64,000 nt of DNA from Mycolicibacterium sp. TUM20985 (lineage in GTDB: Bacteria > Actinomycetota > Actinomycetes > Mycobacteriales > Mycobacteriaceae). This document shows, piece after piece, positions 1-8,056 of this stretch; positions within the stretch are counted from its first letter, which is position 1, and each line of letters begins with the position of its first letter. The stretch is taken from NCBI RefSeq assembly GCF_030295745.1, contig NZ_AP027291.1, positions 3,844,001 through 3,908,000 on the forward strand. The letters run 5' to 3'. The translations under genes were made by a program, and so were the position numbers. The notes beneath the pieces were generated by a model. It had not been told where the DNA came from. It saw nothing but the letters and a program-made list of their open reading frames with translations, and made no database searches.

Positions 1-249
1 CGCGTCGACGTCGACGTTGTCCAGACCGACCCCGGCGCGGGCCACGATCTTCAGCTTGGGCGCGGCAGCGATGACCTCGGCGTCCACCGTCGTCGCCGAC
101 CGCACCAGCAGGGCGTCGGCGTCGGCGACCGCGGCCAGCAGTTTCTCCCGGTCGGGGCCGTCGACCCAGCGCACCTCGACCTGGTCTCCCAGGGCGGCAA
201 CGGTAGATTCGGCGAGTTTGTCGGCGATCAAAACAACGGGCAGGCTCAC
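1..249 (-). CDS. serA: D-3-phosphoglycerate dehydrogenase, N-terminal part (cut by window edge)
   Basis: First 83 codons of a reverse-strand gene that runs off the left edge. It starts at GTG 249 and reads VSLPVVLIADKLAEST, then contains ARAGVGLDNVDVDA, the conserved segment of the substrate-binding domain of D-3-phosphoglycerate dehydrogenases. The enzyme oxidises 3-phosphoglycerate to 3-phosphohydroxypyruvate, the first step of serine synthesis, in the cytoplasm. The position next to an FAD enzyme and ilvCNB matches the M. tuberculosis serA1 (Rv2996c) locus. The next gene is divergent and begins only about 30 bp away, so both promoters must lie within or very near the coding starts. The C-terminal regulatory domains are outside the window. 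Confidence 0.93.
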   Translation of the reverse strand, partial: MSLPVVLIADKLAESTVAALGDQVEVRWVDGPDREKLLAAVADADALLVRSATTVDAEVIAAAPKLKIVARAGVGLDNVDVDA

Positions 250-279
250 GCGGATAGCGTAGTGGGCTGTAATGACTGC

Positions 280-1743
280 ATGGCGGGCAGGAGCGAAGCG
301 ACTCGGGGAATACCAGACGTCACCGTCGTCGGGAGTGGGCCCAACGGCCTGAGCGCCGCCGTGATCTGCGCCAGGGCCGGGCTATCGGTGCGGGTCATCG
401 AGGCGCAACCGACCGCGGGCGGCGGGGCGAGGACCCTGCCCGACCCGGAGTATCCCGGCGTCAGCCACGACATCTGTTCGGCGGTGCACCCGCTGGCGCT
501 GGCGTCCCCGTTCTTCGCTCAGTTCGATCTGCGGGCCCGCGGCGTCGAGCTGTCCGTCCCGGACATCGCCTACGGCAATCCGCTGCCCGACAGGCCCGCC
601 GCCATCGGGTACACCGACCTCGGCCGCACGTGCGACGAGCTCGATGACGGCGCCTCCTGGCGGCGGCTCCTTGGGCCGCTCGCGGCGGACTGCGACGACG
701 TCGTGGGGCTGATGCTCGGCGACAAGCGCTCCATCCCGCCGTCGATACCGGTGGCATTGCGCGTCGGCCCTCGACTGCTCGCCCAGGGCACCCCGCTATG
801 GCGCAGTTTGACCGGTGAGGATGCCCGCGCGCTGTTCAGTGGAGTGGCGGCACACACCATCTCGCAGATGCCGTCGCTGGTGTCCTCGGGCGCCGGCTTG
901 ATGTTGGCCACGCTCGCACACGCCGTGGGGTGGCCGATCCCGGTTGGCGGGTCGCAAGCGATTCCCGACGCCTTGATCGCCGATCTGCGGTCCCACGGCG
1001 GTGAATTGGTGCTCGGCGAGGAGGTCACCCGCCCACCCGACGGCGTGGTCCTATACGACACGGCGCCGACGGCGCTGCTGCGGATCTACGGTGAGACACT
1101 TCCGCCGCGCTACGCAAAGGCGTTGCGCCGCTACCGCTTCGGTCCCGGCGTCGCGAAGGTCGACTTCGTGCTGTCCGACGAGATCCCCTGGCGTGATTCG
1201 CGATTGGCGCACGCGCCGACTCTGCACCTCGGCGGTACCCGATCCCAGATGGCGCTCGCCGAAAAGGAGATCGCCCGCGGTCGCCTCGCCGAGTGGCCGA
1301 TGATCCTCGCCGCCCTCCCCCACCTCGCCGACCCCGGCCGCATCGACGCCGAGGGACGACGGCCGCTGTGGACCTACGCACACGTGCCGTCGGGTTCCGA
1401 CGTCGACATGGCCGAGTCCGTGACGAAGGTCTTCGAACGGTTCGCTCCGGGATTCCGCGACGTGGTGGTGGCTGCGCGCAGCGTGCCGGCGTCGCGACTG
1501 GCGGAGCACAACGCCAACCTCGTCGGCGGTGACATCGGCGTGGGAGGCAACAACATGTTCAGCGCCCTCACCGGCCCGACTCTGCGCCTCGACCCGTGGT
1601 CGACGCCGATCCCGAAGGCGTACCTCTGCTCGTCGGCCGCTCCGCCGGGTGGCGGGGTGCACGGCATGGCCGGCTACTACGCGGCACGCACCATGCTGCG
1701 CCGCGAGTTCGGCATCAAGACGCTGCCGAACCTCGCCCCCTAG
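280..1743 (+). CDS. FAD/NAD-binding oxidoreductase of the phytoene-desaturase type (Rv2997-like)
   Basis: A 487-residue protein with a Rossmann FAD motif at its N-terminus (VVGSGPNGLSAA, glycines at about 18, 20 and 23) followed by an acidic residue 20 residues later (VRVIEAQ), typical of flavin amine oxidase/phytoene dehydrogenase folds. The C-terminus has a GGGVHGMAGYYAA segment, the second FAD-contacting motif of this superfamily. It is the positional equivalent of M. tuberculosis Rv2997, annotated only as an alanine-rich dehydrogenase; the substrate is unknown. I chose ATG 280; an in-frame GTG at 262 would add six residues, but it sits almost against the divergent serA start. It converges on ilvC across a long palindrome. 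Confidence 0.85.
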   Translation: MAGRSEATRGIPDVTVVGSGPNGLSAAVICARAGLSVRVIEAQPTAGGGARTLPDPEYPGVSHDICSAVHPLALASPFFAQFDLRARGVELSVPDIAYGNPLPDRPAAIGYTDLGRTCDELDDGASWRRLLGPLAADCDDVVGLMLGDKRSIPPSIPVALRVGPRLLAQGTPLWRSLTGEDARALFSGVAAHTISQMPSLVSSGAGLMLATLAHAVGWPIPVGGSQAIPDALIADLRSHGGELVLGEEVTRPPDGVVLYDTAPTALLRIYGETLPPRYAKALRRYRFGPGVAKVDFVLSDEIPWRDSRLAHAPTLHLGGTRSQMALAEKEIARGRLAEWPMILAALPHLADPGRIDAEGRRPLWTYAHVPSGSDVDMAESVTKVFERFAPGFRDVVVAARSVPASRLAEHNANLVGGDIGVGGNNMFSALTGPTLRLDPWSTPIPKAYLCSSAAPPGGGVHGMAGYYAARTMLRREFGIKTLPNLAP

Positions 1744-1746
1744 CGC

Positions 1747-1795
1747 GATTTCGGCGCGCAAACGTTCGACAAGCGAACGTTTACGCGCCGAAATC
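1747..1795. terminator. Long palindrome between convergent genes, probable bidirectional terminator
   Basis: Two 22-nt arms (1747-1768 and 1774-1795) are reverse complements with one mismatch, separated by a 5-nt loop. The arm begins GATTTCGGCGCG and ends AAACGTTCG. It lies just after the stop of the forward FAD gene and just beyond the stop of the reverse ilvC gene, the expected place for a shared terminator. There is no strong T-tract, as is usual for mycobacterial terminators. The arm sequence differs from the palindromes at 10488 and 54786. Confidence 0.65.
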
Positions 1796-1811
1796 CCTTG
1801 ATGGAGTGGAG

Positions 1812-2825
1812 CTAAGCCGTTTCGGTGATGGGCCGGTCGACCCAGCTCATCAGGTCGCGCAGCTTCTTGCCGGTGACCTCGATCGGGTGCTCGGCGTTCT
1901 CCTTGCGCAGCTTCTCCAGGCGCTTGTTACCGCCCTCGACGTTCGCGACGAGTTCCTTGACGAACGTGCCGTCCTGGATGTCCTTGAGGATCGCGCGCAT
2001 CCGCTCCTTGGTGTCGGCATCAATAACACGGGGACCGCTCAGATACCCGCCGAACTCCGCGGTGTCGGACACCGAGTAGTTCATCCGTGCGATGCCACCC
2101 TCGTACATCAGGTCGACGATGAGCTTGAGCTCGTGGAGCACCTCGAAGTAGGCCATCTCGGGGGCGTAGCCCGCCTCGACCATGACCTCGAAGCCGACCT
2201 TCACCAATTCCTCGGTGCCACCGCACAACACGGCCTGCTCACCGAACAGGTCGGTCTCGGTCTCTTCCTTGAACGTGGTCTTGATGACGCCCGCGCGGGC
2301 GCCGCCGATCGCCTTGGCGTAGGACAGCGCCAACGCCTGACCCTCGCCGGTGGGGTCCTGGTCGATCGCGATCAGACAGGGCACGCCCTTACCGTCGACG
2401 AACTGGCGACGCACCAGGTGGCCGGGGCCCTTCGGCGCGACCATGCCGACGGTGATGTCGTCTGCGGGCTCGATCAGGTCGAAGTGGATGTTCAGGCCGT
2501 GGCCGAAGAACAACGCGTTGCCGGCAACCAGGTTCGGCTCGATGTCGTTGGTGAAGATCTCGGCCTGCGCCGTGTCGGGAGCCAGCAGCATGATCACGTC
2601 GGCCCACTTGGCGACCTCGGCCGGCGTGTCGACCTCGAGACCCTGCTCTGTGACCTTCTCACGGGACTTGGAGCCCTCCTTGAGACCGACCTTGACCTGA
2701 ACGCCCGAATCCCGCAGCGACAGCGAATGCGCATGTCCCTGGCTGCCGTATCCGATGACACCGACCTTGAGTCCCTGGATGATCGACAGGTCTGCATCGT
2801 CGTCGTAGAACATCTCAACTGCCAC
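1812..2825 (-). CDS. ilvC: Ketol-acid reductoisomerase (NADP+), class I
   Basis: 337 residues, the class I length. It carries out the Mg-dependent alkyl migration and NADPH reduction of acetolactate or acetohydroxybutyrate in valine, leucine and isoleucine synthesis. The N-terminal Rossmann motif GVIGYGSQGHAHS and the helical C-terminal knotted domain with EVLHELKLIVDLMYEGG are visible. It starts at ATG 2825 and lies 41 bp after ilvN, in the order ilvB-ilvN-ilvC seen in M. tuberculosis (Rv3003c-Rv3001c), so it is probably co-transcribed and under the attenuator in front of ilvB. It ends close to the palindrome at 1747-1795. Confidence 0.97.
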   Translation of the reverse strand: MAVEMFYDDDADLSIIQGLKVGVIGYGSQGHAHSLSLRDSGVQVKVGLKEGSKSREKVTEQGLEVDTPAEVAKWADVIMLLAPDTAQAEIFTNDIEPNLVAGNALFFGHGLNIHFDLIEPADDITVGMVAPKGPGHLVRRQFVDGKGVPCLIAIDQDPTGEGQALALSYAKAIGGARAGVIKTTFKEETETDLFGEQAVLCGGTEELVKVGFEVMVEAGYAPEMAYFEVLHELKLIVDLMYEGGIARMNYSVSDTAEFGGYLSGPRVIDADTKERMRAILKDIQDGTFVKELVANVEGGNKRLEKLRKENAEHPIEVTGKKLRDLMSWVDRPITETA

Positions 2826-2866
2826 AGTGAATTTCCTTTTCTTCGTTCGTTCTTCGTCTAAATCGT

Positions 2867-3373
2867 TTACTTGCTGGTGACGATGGCACGCGGCCCGCGG
2901 GCCAGCGTCACCATGCCCGACTGCGCGATCTCCCTGATGCCATACGGCTCGAGGAGATTCAGCAGGGCCGTCAGCTTGCCGGGGGTGCCGGTGGCCTCGA
3001 CCACCAGCGACTCGGCGGAGACGTCGACGACCTTGGCGCGGAAGAGGTTCACCGCCTCGATGATCTGACCGCGGGTGGTGGCGTCGGCGCGGACCTTGAT
3101 CAGCGCCAGCTCACGCGAGACCGAGTTGTCCTCGTCCTGCTCGACGATCTTGATCACGTTGATCAGCTTGTTGAGCTGCTTGGTGATCTGTTCGAGCGGA
3201 AAGTCCTCGACCGAGACGACGATCGTCATCCGGGAGAGGTTCTTCTGCTCGGTGGCGCCGACGGCCAGCGACTGGATGTTGAAGCCGCGCCGGGAGAACA
3301 GCGACGCAACGCGGGCCAGCACGCCGGGTTTGTCCTCGACGAGCACCGACAGGGTGTGGGTCTGGATGGCCAT
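2867..3373 (-). CDS. ilvN: Acetolactate synthase small (regulatory) subunit
   Basis: 168 residues, the usual length. The N-terminus (HTLSVLVEDKPGVLARVA) is the ACT domain that binds valine for feedback inhibition; the remainder is the second ALS regulatory domain. It associates with the IlvB catalytic subunit, raising its activity and giving end-product control. The start ATG 3371-3373 overlaps the ilvB stop as TAATG, so the two subunits are translationally coupled. I chose this ATG because upstream codons in this frame belong to the ilvB coding region. Confidence 0.96.
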   Translation of the reverse strand: MAIQTHTLSVLVEDKPGVLARVASLFSRRGFNIQSLAVGATEQKNLSRMTIVVSVEDFPLEQITKQLNKLINVIKIVEQDEDNSVSRELALIKVRADATTRGQIIEAVNLFRAKVVDVSAESLVVEATGTPGKLTALLNLLEPYGIREIAQSGMVTLARGPRAIVTSK

Positions 3374-5232
3374 TAGGCGTGCCCCTCGTTGCCCTGATCG
3401 TCGAAGAGCGGCCGAATACCCTGCGCGGCCTGGATCTCGTCGTTGCTGACGCCTGCGGCCACCATCGGCCACACCTGGGCGTCGGCGCCGACGATGAAGT
3501 CGATCACCACCGGCCGGTCGTTGATCGCCCTGGCCTGGTTGATGACGTCCTCGACGTCTTCGGCACGCTCACAACGCAATCCGACGCAACCGAGCGCCTC
3601 GGCCAACTTGAGGAAGTCGGGGATGCGACGGGAGTGCGTGGACAGACCCGTTTGCGAGTAGCGGCTCTCGTAGAAGAGCGTCTGCCACTGCCGCACCATG
3701 CCGAGGTTGCCGTTGTTGATGACGGCGACCTTGATGGGCGCGCCCTCGACGGCGCAGGTGGCCAGTTCCTGATTGGTCATCTGGAAGCAGCCGTCACCGT
3801 CGATGGCCCACACCTCGGCCTCGGGCCTACCGAACTTGGCGCCCATGGCGGCGGGCACCGCGTAGCCCATGGTGCCGAGGCCACCGGAGTTGAGCCACGT
3901 CTTGGGCTTCTCGTAGGAGATGAACTGCGCGGCCCACATCTGGTGCTGCCCAACGCCCGCCACGTACACCGCGTCCGGCCCGGCGATGCGGCCCAACGTC
4001 TCGATGACGTACTCGGGGCTCAGGCTGCCGTCGCTCTGGGGCCCGTAGCTCAGTGGGAAGGTCGCCTGCACGCCACGCAGGTACTCCCACCAGTCGTCGA
4101 GGTCCAGCGTGTCAGCGGACAGGCCGTCGCGGCGCAGCGCCCCCAGCAGATCGGTGATGACGTTCTTGACGTCACCCACGATCGGCACGTCGGCGTTGCG
4201 GTTCTTGCCGATCTCGGCCGGATCGATGTCGGCGTGAATCACCTTGGCGTCCGGCGCGAATGAGTCCAGCTTGCCGGTGACCCGGTCGTCGAACCGCGTC
4301 CCGAGCGCGATCAGCAGGTCGCTCTTCTGGAGGGCGCCCACCGCCGCGACGGTGCCGTGCATCCCCGGCATGCCGAGGTTCAGCGAATGGCTGTCGGGGA
4401 ACGCCCCGCGGGCCATCAGGGTGGTGACGACCGGAATCCCGGTCAGTTCGGCCAGCTCAAACAACTCATCGGTCGCCTCGCCGCGGATGACGCCGCCGCC
4501 GACGTACAGCACCGGCTTGCGCGCGGTGCCGATGAGCTTGGCGGCCTCGCGAATCTGCCTGCTGTGCGGCCGGGTGTTCGGCTTGTACCCGGGCAGGTCG
4601 ATCTTCGGCGGCCAACTGAAGGTGCACTGCGCCTGCAGCACGTCCTTCGGGATGTCCACCAGAACGGCTCCGGGACGGCCCGACTTGGCGATGTGGAACG
4701 CCTCGGCCATCACCTGGGCGATCTCGTCACCATTGCGGACCAGGAAGTTGTGCTTCGTGATCGGCATGGTGATGCCGGAGATGTCGGCCTCCTGGAAGGC
4801 GTCGGTGCCGATGAGGGCGCGGCCGACCTGTCCGGTGATGGCGACGACGGGGATCGAGTCCATCTGGGCATCGGCCAAGGGAGTGACCAGGTTGGTGGCA
4901 CCGGGACCGGAGGTCGCCATCATCACGCCGACCTTGCCGGTGGCGTGGGCATATCCGCTCGCGGCGTGACCTGCGCCCTGTTCGTGACGCACCAGCACGT
5001 GACGCAGCTTCTGCGAGTCGAACAGCGGGTCGTAGACCGGGAGAACGGCCCCACCGGGAATGCCGAAGATGGTGTCGACGTCGAGCTCCTCGAGCGACCG
5101 GATGACTGCCTTTGCGCCCGTCATCTGTTCCGGGGCAACACGTTTCGGCTGCGCCGCGGGTGGTGTCGAGATGGCGGGCGTGCCATTGGCGCGCGTGTCC
5201 GGCTCGGGTGGTCGCGTGGTCGGTGCGCTCAC
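3373..5232 (-). CDS. ilvB: Acetolactate synthase large (catalytic) subunit
   Basis: 619 residues from GTG 5232. It condenses pyruvate with pyruvate or 2-oxobutyrate using thiamine diphosphate, FAD and Mg. Visible features are the ThDP-activating glutamate in VRHEQGAGHAASGYA, the FAD domain segment MPGMHGT, and the ThDP motif starting GDGCFQMTNQELAT and ending in INN. The N-terminal 40 residues are a low-complexity Pro/Thr/Ala stretch before MTGAKAVIRSLEEL, as in the M. tuberculosis protein, which also begins VSAPT; this decided the start. A leader peptide and terminator lie directly upstream, so expression probably responds to charged branched-chain tRNAs. Confidence 0.97.
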   Translation of the reverse strand: MSAPTTRPPEPDTRANGTPAISTPPAAQPKRVAPEQMTGAKAVIRSLEELDVDTIFGIPGGAVLPVYDPLFDSQKLRHVLVRHEQGAGHAASGYAHATGKVGVMMATSGPGATNLVTPLADAQMDSIPVVAITGQVGRALIGTDAFQEADISGITMPITKHNFLVRNGDEIAQVMAEAFHIAKSGRPGAVLVDIPKDVLQAQCTFSWPPKIDLPGYKPNTRPHSRQIREAAKLIGTARKPVLYVGGGVIRGEATDELFELAELTGIPVVTTLMARGAFPDSHSLNLGMPGMHGTVAAVGALQKSDLLIALGTRFDDRVTGKLDSFAPDAKVIHADIDPAEIGKNRNADVPIVGDVKNVITDLLGALRRDGLSADTLDLDDWWEYLRGVQATFPLSYGPQSDGSLSPEYVIETLGRIAGPDAVYVAGVGQHQMWAAQFISYEKPKTWLNSGGLGTMGYAVPAAMGAKFGRPEAEVWAIDGDGCFQMTNQELATCAVEGAPIKVAVINNGNLGMVRQWQTLFYESRYSQTGLSTHSRRIPDFLKLAEALGCVGLRCERAEDVEDVINQARAINDRPVVIDFIVGADAQVWPMVAAGVSNDEIQAAQGIRPLFDDQGNEGHA

Positions 5233-5272
5233 GGTGTCCTCTACGTCCTGGTTGGGTCTGAAGGTGGGCAAC

Positions 5273-5307
5273 AAAAAACCCCCGTCAGCGGATGCTGCAC
5301 GAGGGTT
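5273..5307 (-). terminator. Attenuator terminator hairpin in the ilvB leader
   Basis: On the reverse strand a 9-bp stem (arm AACCCTCGT, 5307-5299; arm ACGGGGGTT, 5285-5277, one G-U pair) has an inner CAGC/GCTG helix and runs directly into six Ts (5278-5273). It sits between the leader peptide stop and the ilvB start. An alternative helix pairs ACGAG (5321-5317) with CTCGT (5303-5299), which would occupy the 5' arm and prevent the terminator. This is the layout of a translation-coupled attenuator. Confidence 0.85.
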
Positions 5308-5349
5308 GCGCGTCGGCTCGTAGGCTCTGACTGGTTACTCAGTCGGGGT

Positions 5350-5400
5350 TACGCACCAACGCGCGAACCAAGTACTACGAGAATCAAGACGGGCTTCATG
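5350..5400 (-). CDS. Branched-chain leader peptide (16 residues) controlling ilvB
   Basis: ATG 5400 to TAA 5350 encodes MKPVLILVVLGSRVGA, with a run of Val-Leu-Ile-Leu-Val-Val-Leu. Such a run of branched-chain codons, followed by a hairpin with a T-tract before ilvB, is the classic ilv leader: a ribosome stalling at these codons when the aminoacyl-tRNAs are scarce lets transcription continue. There is no Shine-Dalgarno sequence before the ATG and a promoter -10 lies 8 bp upstream, so the leader mRNA is probably leaderless. It is too short for ordinary gene callers. Attenuators before ilvB have been predicted in actinobacteria before; the exact sequence here is read directly. Confidence 0.88.
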
Positions 5401-5407
5401 ACACCCG

Positions 5408-5437
5408 ACGGTAGCCTCCGCACTGCTCAAAGGTCAA
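5408..5437 (-). promoter_or_regulatory. Predicted promoter of the ilv leader/ilvBNC operon
   Basis: Reverse-strand -35 TTGACC (5437-5432) and -10 TACCGT (5413-5408) with an 18-bp spacer fit the mycobacterial SigA consensus (TTGAC, TANNNT). A start site 6-7 nt after the -10 would fall at or next to the ATG of the leader peptide (5400). Confidence 0.6.
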
Positions 5438-5474
5438 ATTCCGCCGGGCCGCCCACCGGTGGAAGGATGGTCAC

Positions 5475-5873
5475 GTGAGTTCACCATCCGCTGCAGCACC
5501 CTCGGCACCCGTCGTCATCAGGATCTCGCCGATGGCCTACTTCGCGGTCGGCTTCTTCACCCTCGGATTGACCGCCCTGGTGTTCGCCGGCCCGGTGTGG
5601 TTCGCAGCGTTGCTGATCATCCCGGTCGTGCTGACGCTGGCGGTGGCCCGCTACCGCACGACCGCCAGCCGGGACACCGTCACGGCGCGCACTCTGGTCG
5701 GCAGTCGAACGGTTGCCTGGGAAGACGTCGACGGGCTGCGCTTCGACAGGAAGGTCTGGGCGTCGGCCCACTTGAAGGACGGTTCGGACCTCCGGCTGCC
5801 CGCGGTCACCTTCGCCACGATCCCGCAGTTGACGGCCGCCACCGACGGCCGCGTCCCCAACCCGTACGCCTAG
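5475..5873 (+). CDS. cfp6: PH-domain membrane protein, Cfp6 family (Rv3004-like)
   Basis: 132 residues from GTG 5475, divergent from the ilv promoter. Two adjacent hydrophobic segments (about residues 20-58: MAYFAVGFFTLGLTALVF and a second AALLIIPVVLTLAV stretch) are followed by a bacterial PH-like domain with TLVGSRTVAWEDVDGLRF and LRLPAVTFATIP. The sequence closely resembles the M. tuberculosis low-molecular-weight antigen Cfp6, and the position between ilvB and a DoxX gene is conserved. Its function is not established. The last residues (GRVPNPYA) are a conserved end of this family. Confidence 0.88.
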   Translation: MSSPSAAAPSAPVVIRISPMAYFAVGFFTLGLTALVFAGPVWFAALLIIPVVLTLAVARYRTTASRDTVTARTLVGSRTVAWEDVDGLRFDRKVWASAHLKDGSDLRLPAVTFATIPQLTAATDGRVPNPYA

Positions 5874-5879
5874 CCCGGG

Positions 5880-6710
5880 TCAGGCGATCGGGTTGACGCC
5901 GTTCAGCAGCACCCACACGCCGATACCGACGCCGACGCCGAGCACTAGCGCGACGGCGGATCCCACGAACGGACGCCTCGCCCAGCCGCGGCCTGCGTCG
6001 AAGCCGTAGCGACCCGGCCCGGTGAGCACCAGGGCGACGCCCAACACCAAGAGCATGACGAGGTATTCGTGTCCGTCCGGCAGGAAGAACGCGCGGTACC
6101 CACCGGCGGGCTGTGCCGCGACGGCCGCCAAGAGCGCGTTGATCAGGTACGCCACCGCCGCGGCCCCGGCGACCGGGGTGAACAGTCCCAGCACCAGAAG
6201 AACGCCCGCGCCGATCTGCCCGCCGACGGCGACGTAGGTCAGGATGTTCGCGTACCGGTAGCCCATGTCCACCAGCGACTGCTCGAACCCGTTGAGGCCC
6301 TGCCCGCCCCACAGGCCGAACGCCTTCTGCAGACCGTGGGCGATCAGCAGGGCACCGAGGCCGACCCGAAGCAGCATCAGACCGAGATCCTGGGTGCCGC
6401 GGCGACCCGCGGCGTCGTCCATCCCCACGCCGTCCGGTTCGATCTCGGTGGGCTCGGCGGACTGCGTCTGGTATCTGCCCGCCGGCTGCACGTACGGCAG
6501 CGGCTCCGGTTCGTGCAGCAGCCCGTACCCGGAGTTCTCCTGGCTGGGCGTGCCGGAGTCGTAACGCGGGATGGCGGTGGTCTCGAAGTCGCCGGCGTAG
6601 GGACTCGACGGGACGTCGTCCTCCGGGTCGACCAGGCGCGCCGACGCAGGGCGTGCGGCGAGGTCTTCCGGTCTCTGCCATGCGCGCGGATCGTGAGATG
6701 TACTGGTCAC
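5880..6710 (-). CDS. DoxX-family membrane protein (Rv3005c-like)
   Basis: 276 residues from GTG 6710 (VTSTSHDPRAWQRPEDL). The first 110 residues are polar and acidic and probably cytoplasmic; the rest has four membrane helices beginning LGLMLLRVGLGALLIAHG, with the DoxX-type segment containing GLWGGQGL. In M. tuberculosis the orthologue Rv3005c forms a membrane-associated oxidoreductase complex with superoxide dismutase SodA and the sulfurtransferase SseA, protecting against oxidative stress; a similar role here is inferred from orthology and position. The upstream 136 bp are shared with the divergent lppZ gene. An upstream extension of the reading frame lies over lppZ and was rejected. Confidence 0.9.
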   Translation of the reverse strand: MTSTSHDPRAWQRPEDLAARPASARLVDPEDDVPSSPYAGDFETTAIPRYDSGTPSQENSGYGLLHEPEPLPYVQPAGRYQTQSAEPTEIEPDGVGMDDAAGRRGTQDLGLMLLRVGLGALLIAHGLQKAFGLWGGQGLNGFEQSLVDMGYRYANILTYVAVGGQIGAGVLLVLGLFTPVAGAAAVAYLINALLAAVAAQPAGGYRAFFLPDGHEYLVMLLVLGVALVLTGPGRYGFDAGRGWARRPFVGSAVALVLGVGVGIGVWVLLNGVNPIA

Positions 6711-6846
6711 GTTTCCAGCGTAAGTGCTGATTACCTGCGAATCGTGGATTGGCGCGGTCCGATCGCGCCGAGATTCGCCGCGTCGCCACGCGCGGCGCAC
6801 CCGTCGACGTGGCGCGCATGGCCCGGCGATCCGTAATCTGGCGGGC

Positions 6847-7968
6847 ATGAGTATGCACCGGCCAACGCGGAGTGTGCTGGTGCTGCTGTGTGCGGCGTTG
6901 CTGGCCGGGGCGGGTTGCGCCCGTTTCGACGACAACCAGTCCCAGCCGTTCACCACCCAACCGGAGATGGCCCCGCCCCCGAGCGAGGAGCCACCGCCGC
7001 CGCCTCCCCTACCCGCCCAGCCGTTCCCGAAGGCCTGCGACGCGAAGGGCGTCATGCAGGGCTGTCTGGAGAGCACCAGCGGGCTGATCATGGGTCCCGA
7101 CAGCAAGTCGGCCCTGGTGGCCGAGCGCACCACGGGCGCGGTCAAGGAGATCGCGACCAACGCCGAACCCAACGTCAAGCTGGTGATTCCCGTCGATCCC
7201 TCCGGAGACGGCGGCCTGATGGACATCGTGTTGTCGCCGTCCTACGGGCAGGACCGGTTGATGTACGCCTACATCAGCACGCCCAGCGACAACCGCGTCG
7301 TCCGGATCGCCGACGGCGACGTGCCCAAGCCGATCCTGACGGGCATCCCGAAGGGGGCGACCGGCAACATGGGCGCGCTCATGTTCACCAGTCCCACCAC
7401 GCTGGAAGTGCTCACCGGCGACGCGGGCGATCCTGGCCAGGCATCCGACCCGGGTTCGCTGGCAGGCAAGCTGATTCGCATCGAGCAGCCGACGACGGTG
7501 AATCAGGCCCCGCCAACGACCGCGCTGAGCGGCATCGGTGCCGCCGGCGGACTGTGCATGGACCCGGCCGACGGTTCCCAGTTCGTCACCGACCGGACAC
7601 CGACCGGTGACCGACTGCAGCGCATCACCAAGGACTCGGTGGTGTCGACCGTGTGGACGTGGCCGGACAAGCCGGGTATCGCCGGCTGCGTGGTCACCGA
7701 CGGCACCGTCCTGGTGAACCTGGTGAACACCAAGCAGACCGTCGCCGTCCGCTTGGCTCCCGATACCGGTGCGGTCACGGGTGACCCGGAGGTCATCAGG
7801 CAGGACGTGCACGGACACGCCTGGGCCCTGCAGCTCTCACCGGACGGCAACGTGTGGGGCGGCACCGTCAACAGGACCTCCGGTGACCCCGACAAGGTCG
7901 ACGACGTCGTCTTCCCGCTCTTCCCGCAGGGTGGCGGATTCCCGCGCACCAACGCCGAGAACACCTAG
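6847..7968 (+). CDS. lppZ: Lipoprotein with sugar-dehydrogenase-like beta-propeller, LppZ family
   Basis: 373 residues from ATG 6847. A lipoprotein signal peptide (RSVLVLLCAALLAGAGCARF, lipidated Cys at about 24) is followed by a Pro-rich linker and a six-bladed glucose/sorbosone-dehydrogenase-like propeller (GLIMGPDSKSALVAERTTG, GLMDIVLSPSYGQDRLMYAY, TGDAGDPGQASDPGSLAGK). It is exported and membrane-anchored. Orthologue of M. tuberculosis Rv3006 by sequence character and position; whether it has catalytic activity is unknown. The reading frame is open further upstream, but the signal peptide fixes the start. Confidence 0.9.
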   Translation: MSMHRPTRSVLVLLCAALLAGAGCARFDDNQSQPFTTQPEMAPPPSEEPPPPPPLPAQPFPKACDAKGVMQGCLESTSGLIMGPDSKSALVAERTTGAVKEIATNAEPNVKLVIPVDPSGDGGLMDIVLSPSYGQDRLMYAYISTPSDNRVVRIADGDVPKPILTGIPKGATGNMGALMFTSPTTLEVLTGDAGDPGQASDPGSLAGKLIRIEQPTTVNQAPPTTALSGIGAAGGLCMDPADGSQFVTDRTPTGDRLQRITKDSVVSTVWTWPDKPGIAGCVVTDGTVLVNLVNTKQTVAVRLAPDTGAVTGDPEVIRQDVHGHAWALQLSPDGNVWGGTVNRTSGDPDKVDDVVFPLFPQGGGFPRTNAENT

Positions 7969-8056
7969 TTGGGGGCCGCGGCTGCCAGTAAAGTGCAGTC
8001 GCACGTTGCGAGCCGGCAACGCGTGATCGAACGCGACTGCCCCGGGGGGCACGACG

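Noticed and set aside
1596..2861. 421-codon frame running from the FAD gene across ilvC
   Set aside because: Crosses the palindrome and is antisense to ilvC; no recognisable protein.
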